This document shows positions 1 through 10,334 of a stretch of DNA of 52,531 bases, piece after piece. Both the position numbers and the translations under genes were made by a program. The stretch comes from Sphingomonadaceae bacterium (GTDB lineage Bacteria > Pseudomonadota > Alphaproteobacteria > Sphingomonadales > Sphingomonadaceae). Where the stretch lies: NCBI GenBank assembly GCA_947476735.1, contig CANJRZ010000004.1, forward strand, positions 1-52,531, written 5' to 3'. The notes under the pieces are model-generated. The model saw nothing but the letters and a program-made list of their open reading frames with translations, was not told the origin of the DNA and did no database searches. Numbering within the stretch: the first letter of the stretch is position 1; each line of letters starts with the position of its first letter.

Positions 1-3
1 AAA

Positions 4-78
4 TGGCTCCCCGGGCCTGATTCGAACAGGCGACCATTCGATTAACAGTCGAACGCTCTACCGCTGAGCTACCGGGGA
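4..78 (-). tRNA. tRNA-Asn (anticodon GTT)
   Basis: Read on the minus strand, the sequence folds as a complete cloverleaf. The acceptor stem TCCCCGG pairs with CCGGGGA, followed by discriminator G and an encoded CCA (positions 4-6). The anticodon loop CTGTTAA covers 42-48 with anticodon GTT at 44-46. The T arm carries TTCGAATC. GTT decodes asparagine codons. The gene sits at the window edge, 78 bp from the 3' end of nadK, and no integrase or attachment-site duplication is visible next to it. Confidence 0.96.
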
Positions 79-156
79 TCATTTCGTCGCCCTTAGGCGA
101 GGCGCGCCTATAGCAGTGCCTTCTCCGGCCATGCAAGCCCTTAGATCGCCGACCTC

Positions 157-930
157 TCAGACCGCGAATTGCTCCATCGTTATCCGGTCATCCAGCGCAT
201 GTTCGGGGTCGAACAGCAGAGTGAGCGGGCTGGTTCGGTCGATGCCGATGCTGACCTCTGCGACATCGCGGACCTCGCGCTGGTCCGCCACAGCGCTGAC
301 CGGGCGCCGGATCGCATCAAGGACACGGAAAGAAATCGCATTCTTGTTGGGGAGGATTGCCCCGCGCCAGCGGCGCGGGCGGAAGGGGCTGATCGGTGTC
401 AGCGCCAGCAACGAGGATTCGAGCGGCAGGATCGGCCCCTGCGCCGAGAGGTTGTAGGCGGTCGATCCGGCCGGGCTCGACACCAGCACGCCGTCGCATA
501 CCAGCTCAGGGAGGACTACGCGGCCATCGACCAATATCTCGATCTTCGCGGTCTCGCGAGTCTCGCGGAGCAGCGACACCTCGTTGATTGCCGGCATCGT
601 CAGCCTCTGCCCGTCAACCGTCGTCGCGTTCATGCGCAGCGGCAGCACCGTGATCGCCTTGGCATGCTGCACACGGAGCTCCAGCAGATCGGGCTGCCAA
701 TTGTTCATCAGGAAGCCGACCGTGCCAAGGTTCATCCCGAACACCGGAAGGACGCGGTGCCGATCGAGCATCGCGTGCAGAGTGCGGAGCATGAAGCCGT
801 CGCCGCCCAGCGCAACGATCAGGTCGGCGCGTTCAATCGGGTGCCATTCGTAAAGCCTGCGGAGTTCGTTCACAGCCGACTGCGAAGCTTCGGTGGGGGA
901 CGCGACTAGCGCCATCCGCTGTTCGCTCAT
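157..930 (-). CDS. nadK: NAD kinase
   Basis: Phosphorylates NAD to NADP with ATP or polyphosphate in the cytoplasm, supplying NADP(H) for biosynthesis. The 257-residue protein has the diagnostic GGDG at residues 42-45, the NE pair (N115, E116) that contacts the nicotinamide ribose, and the CDG...SSPAGSTAYNLSA block near 145-163. The length is normal for the short alphaproteobacterial form. Its ATG overlaps the moaA stop by 4 bp (ATGA), so moaA and nadK are probably translated from one mRNA. Pairing a molybdenum-cofactor gene with nadK has no obvious metabolic reason and may only reflect compact packing. Family identity is secure. Confidence 0.95.
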   Translation of the reverse strand: MSEQRMALVASPTEASQSAVNELRRLYEWHPIERADLIVALGGDGFMLRTLHAMLDRHRVLPVFGMNLGTVGFLMNNWQPDLLELRVQHAKAITVLPLRMNATTVDGQRLTMPAINEVSLLRETRETAKIEILVDGRVVLPELVCDGVLVSSPAGSTAYNLSAQGPILPLESSLLALTPISPFRPRRWRGAILPNKNAISFRVLDAIRRPVSAVADQREVRDVAEVSIGIDRTSPLTLLFDPEHALDDRITMEQFAV

Positions 931-1952
931 CCGCCGGTCACGCTCATATGGCGCGCGACGGCGGGCGCCGCTCCGGGTTGATCGATGCGGAAGCTATGGC
1001 GCTCGGGCTTCATGCGCATGGCCTTGTCGAGCAGCCGATCGAACTCTCCCGGTGGGCCTTCTCTCAGTGCCTTGCGCAGGTCGAGCCGGTCTTCATGGCC
1101 GAGACACATGTAAATCTGACCCGTAGCGGTCACCCGAACCCGGTTGCAGCCATCGCAAAAATTGTTGGTCAGCGGCGTGATCAGGCCGAGCCTCGAGCCG
1201 AGCTCCTTGACGTGCAGATACCGCGCCGGTCCGCCTGTCCGATAATCGGCAGGCGTGAGCGTGTAGCGCGCTTCCAGCGCGCGCCGCACGCCGTCGAGCG
1301 GCAGGTAGCGGTCGGTCCGGTCGTCCTCGATCTCGCCGAGCGGCATCGTCTCGATCAGGGTGAGGTCGTGGCCCTCGCTGGCGCACCAGCGCAGCATCGG
1401 TTCGATTTCATGCTCATTGAGATCCTTGAGTGCCACCATATTGATCTTGACGGCAAGCCCCGCTTCGCGCGCCGCGGCAATCCCGTCGAGCACTGTAGCG
1501 AGTTCGCCGCCGCGGGTGATGAAGCCGAAGCGATCGGGATCGAGGCTGTCGAGGCTGACATTGATCCTGCGGACTCCCGCTTCGGCCAGCGCCGCTGCGT
1601 GCTCGCGCAGCTGACTGCCGTTGGTCGTCATGGTGAGTTCGTCGAGCCCGTAACCGATCCGGCCGCCGAGCGTGCGAATCAATGTATCGATGCCCTTGCG
1701 TACCAGGGGCTCTCCGCCTGTCAGCCTGATTCGCCGGATACCACGAGCAATGAATGCGTCGGCGAGGCCGGTAAGCTCCTCGAGCGTCAAAATCTCGCGC
1801 TTGGGCAGGAACTGCATCCGCTCCGTCATGCAGTAGCGGCAACGGAAATCGCACCGGTCGGTTACCGACAAGCGCAGATAGGAAATGCGCCGACCAAAGC
1901 TGTCGGCCAGCCCGCCATCTTCCCTGTCCCGCTGCTTTTGTTCCGGCGTCAT
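927..1952 (-). CDS. moaA: GTP 3',8-cyclase (molybdenum cofactor biosynthesis)
   Basis: Radical-SAM enzyme that, with MoaC, converts GTP to cyclic pyranopterin monophosphate, the first step of molybdopterin synthesis. The 341 residues carry the SAM-cluster cysteines C34, C38 and C41 (CxxxCxxC). The second, substrate-binding 4Fe-4S cluster is C266, C269 and C283. The protein ends in the two glycines (VTGG) that are essential in MoaA. The ATG at 1952 has AGGA seven bases upstream; an ATG two codons earlier (1958) sits too close to it. moaC and the other moa genes are not in the window. It is the first gene of the moaA-nadK pair. Confidence 0.96.
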   Translation of the reverse strand: MTPEQKQRDREDGGLADSFGRRISYLRLSVTDRCDFRCRYCMTERMQFLPKREILTLEELTGLADAFIARGIRRIRLTGGEPLVRKGIDTLIRTLGGRIGYGLDELTMTTNGSQLREHAAALAEAGVRRINVSLDSLDPDRFGFITRGGELATVLDGIAAAREAGLAVKINMVALKDLNEHEIEPMLRWCASEGHDLTLIETMPLGEIEDDRTDRYLPLDGVRRALEARYTLTPADYRTGGPARYLHVKELGSRLGLITPLTNNFCDGCNRVRVTATGQIYMCLGHEDRLDLRKALREGPPGEFDRLLDKAMRMKPERHSFRIDQPGAAPAVARHMSVTGG

Positions 1953-2108
1953 TGGCATATCCTAACAGGCTGTAACTGCGAAGCATAGCGACGCCAACTA
2001 TTGGGCCAACACGTCGGGCTTCATCATTGCTTTGCGATTGGCGCGAGCCAGACGATCGGGTATCAGGCGGGCTATGAGCGGGGTGTTTGGGTGAGCGGAG
2101 CGGTCGGA

Positions 2109-4175
2109 ATGGGCGCCGCAATGGCGAAATTGCCCGTTTTCCTGCTGTCCTTTCGCTATCGTAACGATCTTGCCAACATGGTCGAACGGGCTGGCTGGCA
2201 GGTTATAGCGGCGCGCCGATCGCAGGGGCTTGAACGGCGCTTCATCGCCTCGGGCGCCGCCATTGCCATCATCGATGCACGCCACGCCGCAGACGAAGCA
2301 CTCGCAGCCTGCGAGACGATCGGTTCGGCAATCAGCTTGTCGGGATCCGCCCTGATGGTGATCCTCGACAACAAGGATGATCTTGCCCGTTTCCATTCTG
2401 CCGGTGTCACCCATTATCTCGCTGCGCCGTTCGAAGAACTCGAGCTCAAGGCCGTGCTCGACTTCGCCGACCGCTTCGTCGAGCGAGTCGCGGGTGGGGA
2501 CCGGGCGGCTTTCGAACGGGCATCGCTGCGGCTGGCCGAATCGGAGGCCTGGATCTGGCAGCCGGGCGCGCGGTTGGTGACGATCAGCCCTGCGTTCGCC
2601 GAGCGCATCGGGGTCGACGGGGACAGCGTGTCGTTGGCGACACTGTTCCGCCTGATGGATCATTCCAGCCGGCGGCTGGCGCGCGAAGCGATCGACCGAT
2701 TGCTTGCCAGCGGACGCCCTACCGCGTTCGCTCATCGCAGCGTATTGCACGGCGATCGGCTCGCGCACCATATCTCGTTCGATGAACGCCGCGGCGCCGT
2801 TGTCGCCTGGGTCGAATCCACACGTTACGAACCCGAAGCCGAGGGAGACGACAATGACCGGCTCACTGGTCTGTCTTCACCGGATCTGATCAGGCGCTGG
2901 GTCGGGGAACGCCTCGCCGACGAGTCCGCGCTAGATCCGCGCTGCTCACTGCTGATGCTTGGAATCATGCGCTTCGGTCTGGTCAACGCAGCGTTCGGCC
3001 GAACCACTGGGGATGCCGTCTTGCAGGGAGTGGCGCGCCGGATCGAACGGGTGATCGACCGCCTAGGCCTCGGCAATGCGATGATCGCTCGTACTGCCGG
3101 CTCGGAATTCACAATCGCGCTCGGTCCACCCGTAACGGCGGACAGTGCTGACCTGATTGCCAACAGGCTCGTGGAAAGCGTGTCCTGGCCGTTCGTGTCT
3201 GGCGAATCGCTAATTCCGCTCTCCTGCCGGGTCGGCATCGCCGCGATCGATGCGGATGGGCGCCGTGACGCCGGCACGTTGTTCCAGCGGGCGGCGGCAG
3301 CGCTTGCGGCGGCCAAACATGGCGATGCCGGACTGGTCCGCGCGCTCGATGCCGACAGCGAGGCGGAGGCGCATCGGCGCAACCAGCTCGAGATTGACCT
3401 GCGCCGTGCGCTCGACAATGACCAGATCGATATACTCTTCCAGCCGCAGGTTGATATCAGCACCGGGCTCGTCATGGGCGTAGAGGCGCTCGCGCGCTGG
3501 CGCCATCCGCTACTCGGCGAATTGGGTGCCGTGCCGTTGTTCGCGACGGCAGCGCGTTCCGATTTCGTCGTTCAGCTGTCCACCCATGTCCAGCAGCGTG
3601 CCTTGAAGCTAGCCGCCGAATGGCCCGAATCGATGAGTAAGCTGCGCGTTTCAGTGAACGTTACCGCTGGCGATATCGCCCGGCCCAACTTTGTTGACGA
3701 TTTCCTCGACAGGGTCGACGAAGCAGGTTTCCCTCGCGACCGGCTGACAGTCGAGGTGACTGAGAGCGGATTGATCGCAGATCTGGCGGGCGCTGCCGGG
3801 CTGCTCGCGCAGCTTCGCAGCGCAGGCCTTCGTGTTGCCATCGACGATTTCGGTACCGGCTATTCGAGCCTCGCCTATCTGAAGGCGTTGCCGCTCGATT
3901 ATCTGAAGATCGACAAGACGCTTGCCGAGGACATCACCGGATCGACCCGCGACCGAATCGTGGTCCGCGGGGTGATCGATATGGCCCGCTCGCTGGGTCT
4001 GTCGGTCATTACCGAGGGCGTTGAGACCACCGCCCAGCTCTCGCTCCTCGCGCGCGAGGGCTGCAATTACTATCAGGGCTACCTCTGCTCGCCGCCCGTC
4101 GACAGCGCGACCCTCGAGGAGATGCTGCGCGAGAACAAGAAGCTGATGCGGCCGGCCGAAGAGCCTCTGATGTGA
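2109..4175 (+). CDS. Receiver-like / degenerate GGDEF / EAL cyclic-di-GMP phosphodiesterase
   Basis: Predicted soluble c-di-GMP phosphodiesterase of 688 residues. Residues 8-120 resemble a CheY receiver, with D56 at the phospho-acceptor position. The N-terminal acidic pair is absent, and the usual KPF lysine is replaced in AAPF, so it is probably a pseudo-receiver. A PAS-like stretch (about 140-235) follows. The GGDEF domain is degenerate, with AGSEF at 330-334, so it should not make c-di-GMP. The EAL domain keeps EALARW (459-464), DDFGTGYSS, KIDKT and EGVET, so hydrolysis is expected. The ATG at 2109 has GGAG eight bases upstream; the open frame extends to 2001 without a good site. It stands alone between moaA and mfd. 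Confidence 0.88.
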   Translation: MGAAMAKLPVFLLSFRYRNDLANMVERAGWQVIAARRSQGLERRFIASGAAIAIIDARHAADEALAACETIGSAISLSGSALMVILDNKDDLARFHSAGVTHYLAAPFEELELKAVLDFADRFVERVAGGDRAAFERASLRLAESEAWIWQPGARLVTISPAFAERIGVDGDSVSLATLFRLMDHSSRRLAREAIDRLLASGRPTAFAHRSVLHGDRLAHHISFDERRGAVVAWVESTRYEPEAEGDDNDRLTGLSSPDLIRRWVGERLADESALDPRCSLLMLGIMRFGLVNAAFGRTTGDAVLQGVARRIERVIDRLGLGNAMIARTAGSEFTIALGPPVTADSADLIANRLVESVSWPFVSGESLIPLSCRVGIAAIDADGRRDAGTLFQRAAAALAAAKHGDAGLVRALDADSEAEAHRRNQLEIDLRRALDNDQIDILFQPQVDISTGLVMGVEALARWRHPLLGELGAVPLFATAARSDFVVQLSTHVQQRALKLAAEWPESMSKLRVSVNVTAGDIARPNFVDDFLDRVDEAGFPRDRLTVEVTESGLIADLAGAAGLLAQLRSAGLRVAIDDFGTGYSSLAYLKALPLDYLKIDKTLAEDITGSTRDRIVVRGVIDMARSLGLSVITEGVETTAQLSLLAREGCNYYQGYLCSPPVDSATLEEMLRENKKLMRPAEEPLM

Positions 4176-4240
4176 GATTCCTCCCCCTCAAAGGGAGGGG
4201 TAAGGAGTGGATTGGTGCACCCAGCGCTTCGCGTCGTCGA

Positions 4241-7200
4241 CTAGCTGAGTATCTTCGCCAATCCCCGCGATAGCTGCAACACACCGTTTAGTCGCGATTT
4301 CGGGTCGGGCCATGGCCGTGTGATCACGAGCTTGCTGTCGGGGCGCAACTTGGCACCAATCCGGTCGACATAGCTGAGCAGCCCGGTCAGGTCGGGGAAG
4401 CTGTCATTGTGGAAGGCGACAAGCGCGCCGCGCGGGCCTGCGTCGAGCTTGGCTACGAAGGCCTTGCGGCAGTTGAGCTTGGTTTCGATCACTGTCAGCA
4501 GGTTTTGGGTTGCATCGGGGAGCGGACCGAAGCGGTCGATCATCTCGGCGGCGAAGGCCTCGATCTCCTGCCGGTCCTCCACTTCGTTCATGCGGCGATA
4601 CAGGCCCATGCGCAGGTCGAGATCGGGGACATAATCGTCGGGAATCAGGATCGGCGCGTCGACATTGATCTGCGGCGAGAAGGTCTCGCGCTTTTCCTCC
4701 AGGCCACCCGCCTTGGCTTCGAGGATCGCCTCCTCGAGCATCGACTGGTAGAGTTCGAATCCGACCTCCTTGATGTGCCCCGACTGCTCGTCGCCGAGAA
4801 GGTTACCGGCGCCGCGGATGTCGAGATCGTGGCTCGCGATCTGAAAGCCCGCGCCCAGCGTGTCGATGTTCTGGAGGATGTGGAGTCGCTTTGCCGCGGT
4901 CTCGGTGAGGTTGCGTTTGCCGGTCGTCAGATAGGCATAGGCGCGCACTTTGGCTCGCCCGACCCGGCCACGCAGCTGGTATAGCTGAGCCAGGCCGAAT
5001 TTGTCGGCGCGATTGATGATCAGCGTGTTGGCCGATGGTATGTCGAGCCCGCTCTCGATGATCGTGGTCGAAACGAGGATGTCAAACTTCTTGTCGTAGA
5101 AGGCCGACATCCGTTCCTCGACCTCGCTCGGTGCCATCTGGCCGTGCGCTACGACGTAGGAGACTTCGGGCACCTCCTTGCGCAGATATTCCTCGATGTC
5201 GGGCAGGTCCTTGATCCGCGGCGTGACGAGGAAGCTCTGACCGCCGCGATAATGTTCCCGCAGCAGCGCCTCGCGGATCACCACCTCGTCCCAGGGTGCC
5301 ACATAAGTGCGCACCGCAAGCCGGTCGACCGGCGGGGTCTGGATCACGCTGAGCTCGCGCAGCCCCGACATCGCCATCTGCAATGTCCGCGGGATCGGTG
5401 TCGCGGTGAGCGTCAGCATGTGGACGTCGGTCTTGAGCGCCTTCAGCCTTTCCTTGTGAGTAACACCAAATCGTTGTTCCTCGTCGACGATGACAAGGCC
5501 GAGCCGCTTGAATTCGATAACCTTAGCAAGGAGGGCGTGGGTGCCGATGACGATGTCGACTGATCCGTCGGCTAGGCCTTCCTTGACCTTCTTTGCTTCG
5601 CCCGATCCGACCAGCCGCGACAGATGGCCGATGTTCACGGGGAAACCGTGGAAGCGATTGACGAAATTGGCGTAATGCTGGCGCGCGAGGAGCGTCGTTG
5701 GGCAGATCAGGGCGACCTGCTGCCCCGCCATCGCCGTGACGAAGGCGGCGCGAAGCGCGACTTCGGTTTTGCCGAAGCCGACATCGCCGCACACCAGACG
5801 GTCCATCGGCTTGCCAGCGCCCAGATCCTCGATCACGTCGGCGATCGCGCGGTCCTGATCCTCGGTCTCCTGATAGGGAAAGCGGTCGACGAACTCGTTG
5901 TAACCGCCCTCGGGCGCCACCACCTCGGCCGGGCGGAGGGCGCGCTCGGCGGCGGTCTTGATCAGTTCGCCGGCGATCTCGCGGATCCGTTCCTTCATCC
6001 GCGCCTTGCGGCTCTGCCAGGCGACGCCGCCCAGCTTGTCGAGCTGGGCGCCCTCGGTCTCCGAGCCGTAGCGGCTCAGAACGTCGATATTCTCTACCGG
6101 CACATAGAGCTTGTCGCCGCCGGCATAGGACAGTGCGACGCAATCATGCGGCGACTGGCCGACCGGGATCGAGGTCAGGCCCTCATAGCGGCCGATGCCG
6201 TGATCCATGTGGACGACGAGATCGCCGGGGCTGAGCGTGGCCAGCTCCGCCAGGAAGGCGTCGGCCGATTTCTTGCGCTTCTGCCTCCGGACGAGGCGGT
6301 CGCCGAGCATGTCCTGCTCGGTGAGGAGCGCGATGTCGCCGCTGGTGAAGCCATGACCCAGCGGCAGCACCGCGAGAGCGACCCTGCACATACCGCTGCC
6401 GAGCGACTTCGCCGGAGCGGCCTGTCCAAGCGCTTCCTGCCAGTTTGCGACCAGCGCCGTCTGCTCCAGTCCATGCTCGGCGAGCAACCCGGCGAGTCGC
6501 TCGCGCGATCCCACCGAATAGCTGGCGAGGACCACGCGCTTGCCGGTCTTGCCCAGCGCTTCGACATGCTCGACAACGGCGTCATAGAGGTTGACGCTCT
6601 GGCTGCGTTCGGGAGCGAAATCGCGCGCTGCGTCGACTCCGAGATCGATCACCCGCGCACTCTCGGGCTCGTCGAACGGCGTGACGAGATGAATCGGTCG
6701 GTCGGCGGCTACGCTCTCCCACTCGTCGGCAGACAGGTAAAGTTCATGTGGCTCTAGTGGCCGATAGCTGCCCGGATCGGCGCTGCGCGCTCGGACCCGG
6801 TTGGCGTGATAATCGGCGATCGCCTCGAATCGCGCTTCGCCGGCCTTGATTGAGCCTGCTTCGCGCAGAATCACATCGTCGGTCGACAGATGGTCGAAGA
6901 CCGTGGTCAGCCGTTCCTCGAACAAGGGCAGCCAATGGTCCATCCCGGCCAGCCGACGCCCGTCGGACACCGCCTGATAGATCGGATCGCCGGTCGCGGT
7001 CGCGCCGAAGCGCTCGCGATAGCGGCCCCGGAACCGCTTGATGCTGTCCTCATCGAGCAGCGCCTCGGAGGCGGGCAGCAAGGTGAATCCCTTCATCGTG
7101 CCGATCGTCCGCTGATCAGCGGCGTCGAACTGGCGGACACTTTCGATCTCGTCGCCGAAAAAGTCGAGGCGCAACGCGTGCGGCTCGCCCGCCGGGAATA

Positions 7201-7732
7201 GGTCGACCAGCCCGCCGCGGACCGCATATTCGCCGGGATCGGTGACAGTGTCTGTGCGGACATAGCCGTTGGCTTGAAGCAGCGCGGCGAGCCGGTCGCG
7301 ATCGATCCGTTCGCCCGGCGCGAGCTTTGCGACGAGCTGGCGAATCCTGAAGGGTGTCAGCACCCGCTGGGTGACCGCATTAATGGTGGTCAGCAGCAGC
7401 AGCGGCCCCTGCGGTTTCGTTTGTACCGCGTGGAGTGTCGCCAGCCGGTCGGATGTGGCGCGGAGCGCCGGGCTCGCCCTGTCATAGGGCAGGCAGTCCC
7501 ATGCCGGGAACTGCAATATGCCAAGTTCGGGAGCGAAAAAGGCTGCAGCATCGGCAACGGCCTGCATCGCCAGATCGTCGGCTGCGACGAAGACCAGCCG
7601 GCCATTCCGTGCCGCTGCGGCACGCGCCAGATCGGCGAGCAGCCAGGGCTGGAAGCCCGTCTGGGCTCGCGCCAAAGTCAGCGGCCCGGAGGCTTTGAGT
7701 ATGCGGTTCAGGTCAGTCATTGGTCTCGTCAT
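4241..7732 (-). CDS. mfd: Transcription-repair coupling factor
   Basis: DNA translocase that removes RNA polymerase stalled at lesions and recruits UvrA. The 1163 residues match the family. They contain the UvrB-like N-terminal modules, the RNA-polymerase interaction domain (from about 500), a RecG-like helicase core with Walker A GDVGFGKT near residue 650 and DEEQ box ([10 protein letters not shown]), the TRG motif region, and a C-terminal TRCF domain. The frame is open up to 7783 but enters a palindromic repeat. The ATG at 7732 has GGAGG about nine bases upstream and is preferred; ATG 7720 is possible. It lies next to sdhE and divergent recG, a common alphaproteobacterial arrangement. Confidence 0.97.
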   Translation of the reverse strand: MTRPMTDLNRILKASGPLTLARAQTGFQPWLLADLARAAAARNGRLVFVAADDLAMQAVADAAAFFAPELGILQFPAWDCLPYDRASPALRATSDRLATLHAVQTKPQGPLLLLTTINAVTQRVLTPFRIRQLVAKLAPGERIDRDRLAALLQANGYVRTDTVTDPGEYAVRGGLVDLFPAGEPHALRLDFFGDEIESVRQFDAADQRTIGTMKGFTLLPASEALLDEDSIKRFRGRYRERFGATATGDPIYQAVSDGRRLAGMDHWLPLFEERLTTVFDHLSTDDVILREAGSIKAGEARFEAIADYHANRVRARSADPGSYRPLEPHELYLSADEWESVAADRPIHLVTPFDEPESARVIDLGVDAARDFAPERSQSVNLYDAVVEHVEALGKTGKRVVLASYSVGSRERLAGLLAEHGLEQTALVANWQEALGQAAPAKSLGSGMCRVALAVLPLGHGFTSGDIALLTEQDMLGDRLVRRQKRKKSADAFLAELATLSPGDLVVHMDHGIGRYEGLTSIPVGQSPHDCVALSYAGGDKLYVPVENIDVLSRYGSETEGAQLDKLGGVAWQSRKARMKERIREIAGELIKTAAERALRPAEVVAPEGGYNEFVDRFPYQETEDQDRAIADVIEDLGAGKPMDRLVCGDVGFGKTEVALRAAFVTAMAGQQVALICPTTLLARQHYANFVNRFHGFPVNIGHLSRLVGSGEAKKVKEGLADGSVDIVIGTHALLAKVIEFKRLGLVIVDEEQRFGVTHKERLKALKTDVHMLTLTATPIPRTLQMAMSGLRELSVIQTPPVDRLAVRTYVAPWDEVVIREALLREHYRGGQSFLVTPRIKDLPDIEEYLRKEVPEVSYVVAHGQMAPSEVEERMSAFYDKKFDILVSTTIIESGLDIPSANTLIINRADKFGLAQLYQLRGRVGRAKVRAYAYLTTGKRNLTETAAKRLHILQNIDTLGAGFQIASHDLDIRGAGNLLGDEQSGHIKEVGFELYQSMLEEAILEAKAGGLEEKRETFSPQINVDAPILIPDDYVPDLDLRMGLYRRMNEVEDRQEIEAFAAEMIDRFGPLPDATQNLLTVIETKLNCRKAFVAKLDAGPRGALVAFHNDSFPDLTGLLSYVDRIGAKLRPDSKLVITRPWPDPKSRLNGVLQLSRGLAKILS

Positions 7733-7739
7733 TTTTAAG

Positions 7740-7888
7740 ATCCTCCCTGCCCAAAGGGCGGGGAGGGGGACCATGCGCAGCATGGTGGAGGGGTAATATA
7801 CACATCGGACCGAGGTGGCTTACGATGGACGGATACCCCTCCACCGGCTTCGCCGGTCCCCCTCCCCATGCTTTGCATAGGGAGGATT
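7740..7888. repeat. Inverted pair of palindromic intergenic repeats (family 1)
   Basis: Two oppositely oriented copies of a roughly 55-bp element (7740-7794 and 7834-7888) are separated by about 40 bp. Each copy contains two short hairpins joined by a G/C tract. One end is GATCCTCCC-like and the other is GGTGGAGGGGTA. The same unit recurs at 19726-19843 and 22364-22484. This looks like a REP/BIME-type mobile palindrome without its own coding capacity. Confidence 0.85.
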
Positions 7889-7897
7889 TAGGTCAGC

Positions 7898-8164
7898 TCA
7901 CCGCGGGATTTCGACGTAATCGACCTGCTGCATCCGCTCCATCATAGGTCCCTGCCATTGGGGCGGTACGGGGATGGAGCCCATCACCCAGCCCAGAATA
8001 TCGGGATCCTCCTGGCTCAGCAGTCGCTCGAACCAGTCGAGCGCCGTTTCGTCCCAGCCCTGATGGAGGCGGTCGAAAAATCCGCCCATCATATAGTCGG
8101 CCTCGCGGGTCCCACGGTGCCAGGCACGGAAGCGGAGGCGCTTCAGGCGGTCGTCGCTGCTCAT
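7898..8164 (-). CDS. sdhE: FAD assembly factor SdhE (succinate dehydrogenase)
   Basis: Small cytoplasmic factor that promotes covalent attachment of FAD to SdhA. The 88-residue protein has the family signature: an LKRLRFRAWHRGTRE segment near its start containing the key RGxxE motif, followed by a DWFERLL helix and the DPDILGW segment. The ATG at 8164 with GGAAG upstream is chosen; the longer frame begins with TTG at 8179. Its position between mfd and recG fits other alphaproteobacteria. No sdh structural genes are in the window. Confidence 0.93.
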   Translation of the reverse strand: MSSDDRLKRLRFRAWHRGTREADYMMGGFFDRLHQGWDETALDWFERLLSQEDPDILGWVMGSIPVPPQWQGPMMERMQQVDYVEIPR

Positions 8165-8235
8165 AAACTTCCAATGCAAAATAGCCGGCGGGCGATTGGC
8201 AAGCCCGTCGGTGGAACGTTAAGAGGCATCTAGTC

Positions 8236-10296
8236 ATGCGCCCCGATATACTCAATCCGTTGTTCGCCGAAGTGGAGGCGCTGAAAGGTGTCGGGCCGAC
8301 GCTCGCCAGGCCGCTCAAGAAATTGCGGCTCGAGCGGGTGGTCGACATACTGTTCCATCTGCCGACGGGGACGATCGAACGAAAGCCGGTCGATACCGTC
8401 GAAATGGAGGATGGCGGGCGGATCGTCACGGTGCGGGTGGTACCGATCAGCTATCGCGCCTCGGGCGGGCGCGGGCCGTTCAGGGTCGGCGTTACCGATC
8501 AGGCGGGCAATGTGCTGAGCCTGGTTTATTTCGGCGGCAATCCGGGCTGGGCGAAGAAGCTTCTGCCGATCGGCGAGCCGCGTGTCATCTCTGGAAAGCT
8601 CGAAATATACGGGCAGGAGCTGCAGATGGTCCACCCAGATCATGTCCTCCCGCCCGCCGAAGCCGCGGACCTGCCGTCACGCGAGAGTGTTTATCCGCTT
8701 TCGGAGGGGCTGACGACGCGGCGGATGGGTCAGCTCGCCGAGCAGGCGATGCTGCGCGCTCCCGACCTAGCGGAGTGGATCGAACCCGGCCTGATGCAAG
8801 CGCGTGGCTGGCCGGGCTGGCAGGAGGCAATCCGGCGTGTCCATGCCGATCCCCAGGATGAGCTTGCCCGGGCACGCCTCGCTTATGATGAACTGTTTGC
8901 CAACCAGCTCGCCTTGATGCTGGTTCGCGCCTCGTCGCGGCGGCGCAAGGGCCTCCCGCTTGCCGGCGACGGACGTCTCCGCGATGCGCTCAAGCTGCCC
9001 TATGCCCCGACCGGCGCGCAGCGGCGCGCGGTCGCGGAGATCGAGGGGGACATCGCCCAGCCGGTACCGATGACGCGCCTGCTCCAGGGCGATGTGGGAT
9101 CGGGCAAGACGCTGGTCGCGACGATGGCGTTGCTCACGGCTGTCGAGGCGGGTGCGCAGGGCGCATTGCTGGTGCCGACGGAAATTCTGGCGCGCCAGCA
9201 TTTCGATACGCTGAGCCGGACGCTGGCGGGCATCCCGGTCAACGTCGCGATCCTCACCGGGCGCGAAAAGGGCAAGGCGCGCGAGGCGACGCTGATGGGG
9301 CTCGCCGACGGCTCGATCGACATCCTCGTCGGCACCCATGCGATCTTCCAGGAGAAAGTCGGCTACCGCAACCTTGCCCTCGCCGTGGTCGACGAACAGC
9401 ACCGTTTCGGTGTGGCCCAGCGCATGCTGCTCCAGAACAAGGCCGAGCGTCCGCCACACCTTCTGGTGATGACCGCGACCCCGATCCCGCGGACGCTGAC
9501 CCTCAGCCATTATGGCGAGATGGACGTCAGCCGGCTGGACGAGATGCCGCCCGGGCGGCAGCCGATCGAGACGCGGGTGATCGCGGGCGACCGGCTCGAT
9601 GAAGTCGCCCAGGCGCTCGGCCGCCATATGGCGAAGGGTGGCCAGGCCTATTGGGTCTGTCCGCTGGTCGAAGAGAGCGAGCAATCCGACCTCGCCGCCG
9701 CCGAGAGCCGCGCAGCAAGCCTGCGACAGCTGTTCGGCGAGCAGGTCGGGCTGGTCCATGGCCGCATGAAGGGGCCGGAAAAGGATGCGGTAATGGCCGA
9801 TTTCGCGGCGGCCCGTACCAGTGTCCTGGTTGCCACGACGGTGATCGAGGTCGGCGTCGACGTGCCCAACGCCACGTTGATGATCATTGAGGGGGCCGAT
9901 CGCTTCGGCCTCGCCCAGCTCCACCAGCTCCGCGGTCGGGTCGGGCGGGGGGATCAACATTCGGTGTGCCTGCTGCTGCGGGGCAAGGCGCTGTCCGAAA
10001 CCGCACGGGCCCGGCTGGCGCTGATGCGGGAGACCAATGACGGCTTTCGCATCGCCGAGGAGGATTTGCGACTGCGCGGCGCTGGCGAGATATTGGGAAC
10101 GCGGCAGTCGGGAGAGGCGGAGTTTCGACTGGCCGGACCGGAGAGGACGGCGGTTCTGATCGAAACCGCGACCCAGGATGCGCGGCTGCTGGTCGATCGC
10201 GACGGCGGGTTGGAAGGCGAGCGGGGCAAGGCAGCCCGGACGGCGCTCTACCTGTTCGAGCGCGATGCGGCGGTGGGGTTGTTGAGGGCGGGATGA
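8236..10296 (+). CDS. recG: ATP-dependent DNA helicase RecG
   Basis: Branch-migrates stalled replication forks and Holliday junctions. The 686 residues start with a helical lead containing a GVGPTLA helix-hairpin-helix-like element, then an OB-type wedge domain (about 55-140). The SF2 helicase core has Walker A GDVGSGKT at 285-292 and DEQH at 386-389, and the TATPIPRTL and QLRGRVGRG motifs are present. The length is typical. The ATG at 8236 has AAGAGG about ten bases upstream. It is transcribed divergently from sdhE and mfd and converges with the PilZ gene. Confidence 0.97.
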   Translation: MRPDILNPLFAEVEALKGVGPTLARPLKKLRLERVVDILFHLPTGTIERKPVDTVEMEDGGRIVTVRVVPISYRASGGRGPFRVGVTDQAGNVLSLVYFGGNPGWAKKLLPIGEPRVISGKLEIYGQELQMVHPDHVLPPAEAADLPSRESVYPLSEGLTTRRMGQLAEQAMLRAPDLAEWIEPGLMQARGWPGWQEAIRRVHADPQDELARARLAYDELFANQLALMLVRASSRRRKGLPLAGDGRLRDALKLPYAPTGAQRRAVAEIEGDIAQPVPMTRLLQGDVGSGKTLVATMALLTAVEAGAQGALLVPTEILARQHFDTLSRTLAGIPVNVAILTGREKGKAREATLMGLADGSIDILVGTHAIFQEKVGYRNLALAVVDEQHRFGVAQRMLLQNKAERPPHLLVMTATPIPRTLTLSHYGEMDVSRLDEMPPGRQPIETRVIAGDRLDEVAQALGRHMAKGGQAYWVCPLVEESEQSDLAAAESRAASLRQLFGEQVGLVHGRMKGPEKDAVMADFAAARTSVLVATTVIEVGVDVPNATLMIIEGADRFGLAQLHQLRGRVGRGDQHSVCLLLRGKALSETARARLALMRETNDGFRIAEEDLRLRGAGEILGTRQSGEAEFRLAGPERTAVLIETATQDARLLVDRDGGLEGERGKAARTALYLFERDAAVGLLRAG

Positions 10297-10300
10297 GCAA

Positions 10301-10327
10301 GCGGCGCGGCCGGGGGAACCGCGCCGC
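10301..10327. terminator. GC-rich hairpin between convergent genes
   Basis: A perfect 9-bp stem, GCGGCGCGG (10301-10309) against CCGCGCCGC (10319-10327), has a 9-base loop. It sits between the recG stop and the convergent PilZ gene stop. No clear U-tract follows on either strand, so intrinsic termination is plausible but not certain. Confidence 0.5.
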
Positions 10328-10334
10328 CGGCTCC

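Noticed and set aside
4-78. tRNA-Asn as the attachment site of a genomic island
   Set aside because: No integrase, direct repeat of the tRNA end or mobile genes follow; the adjacent genes are core functions.
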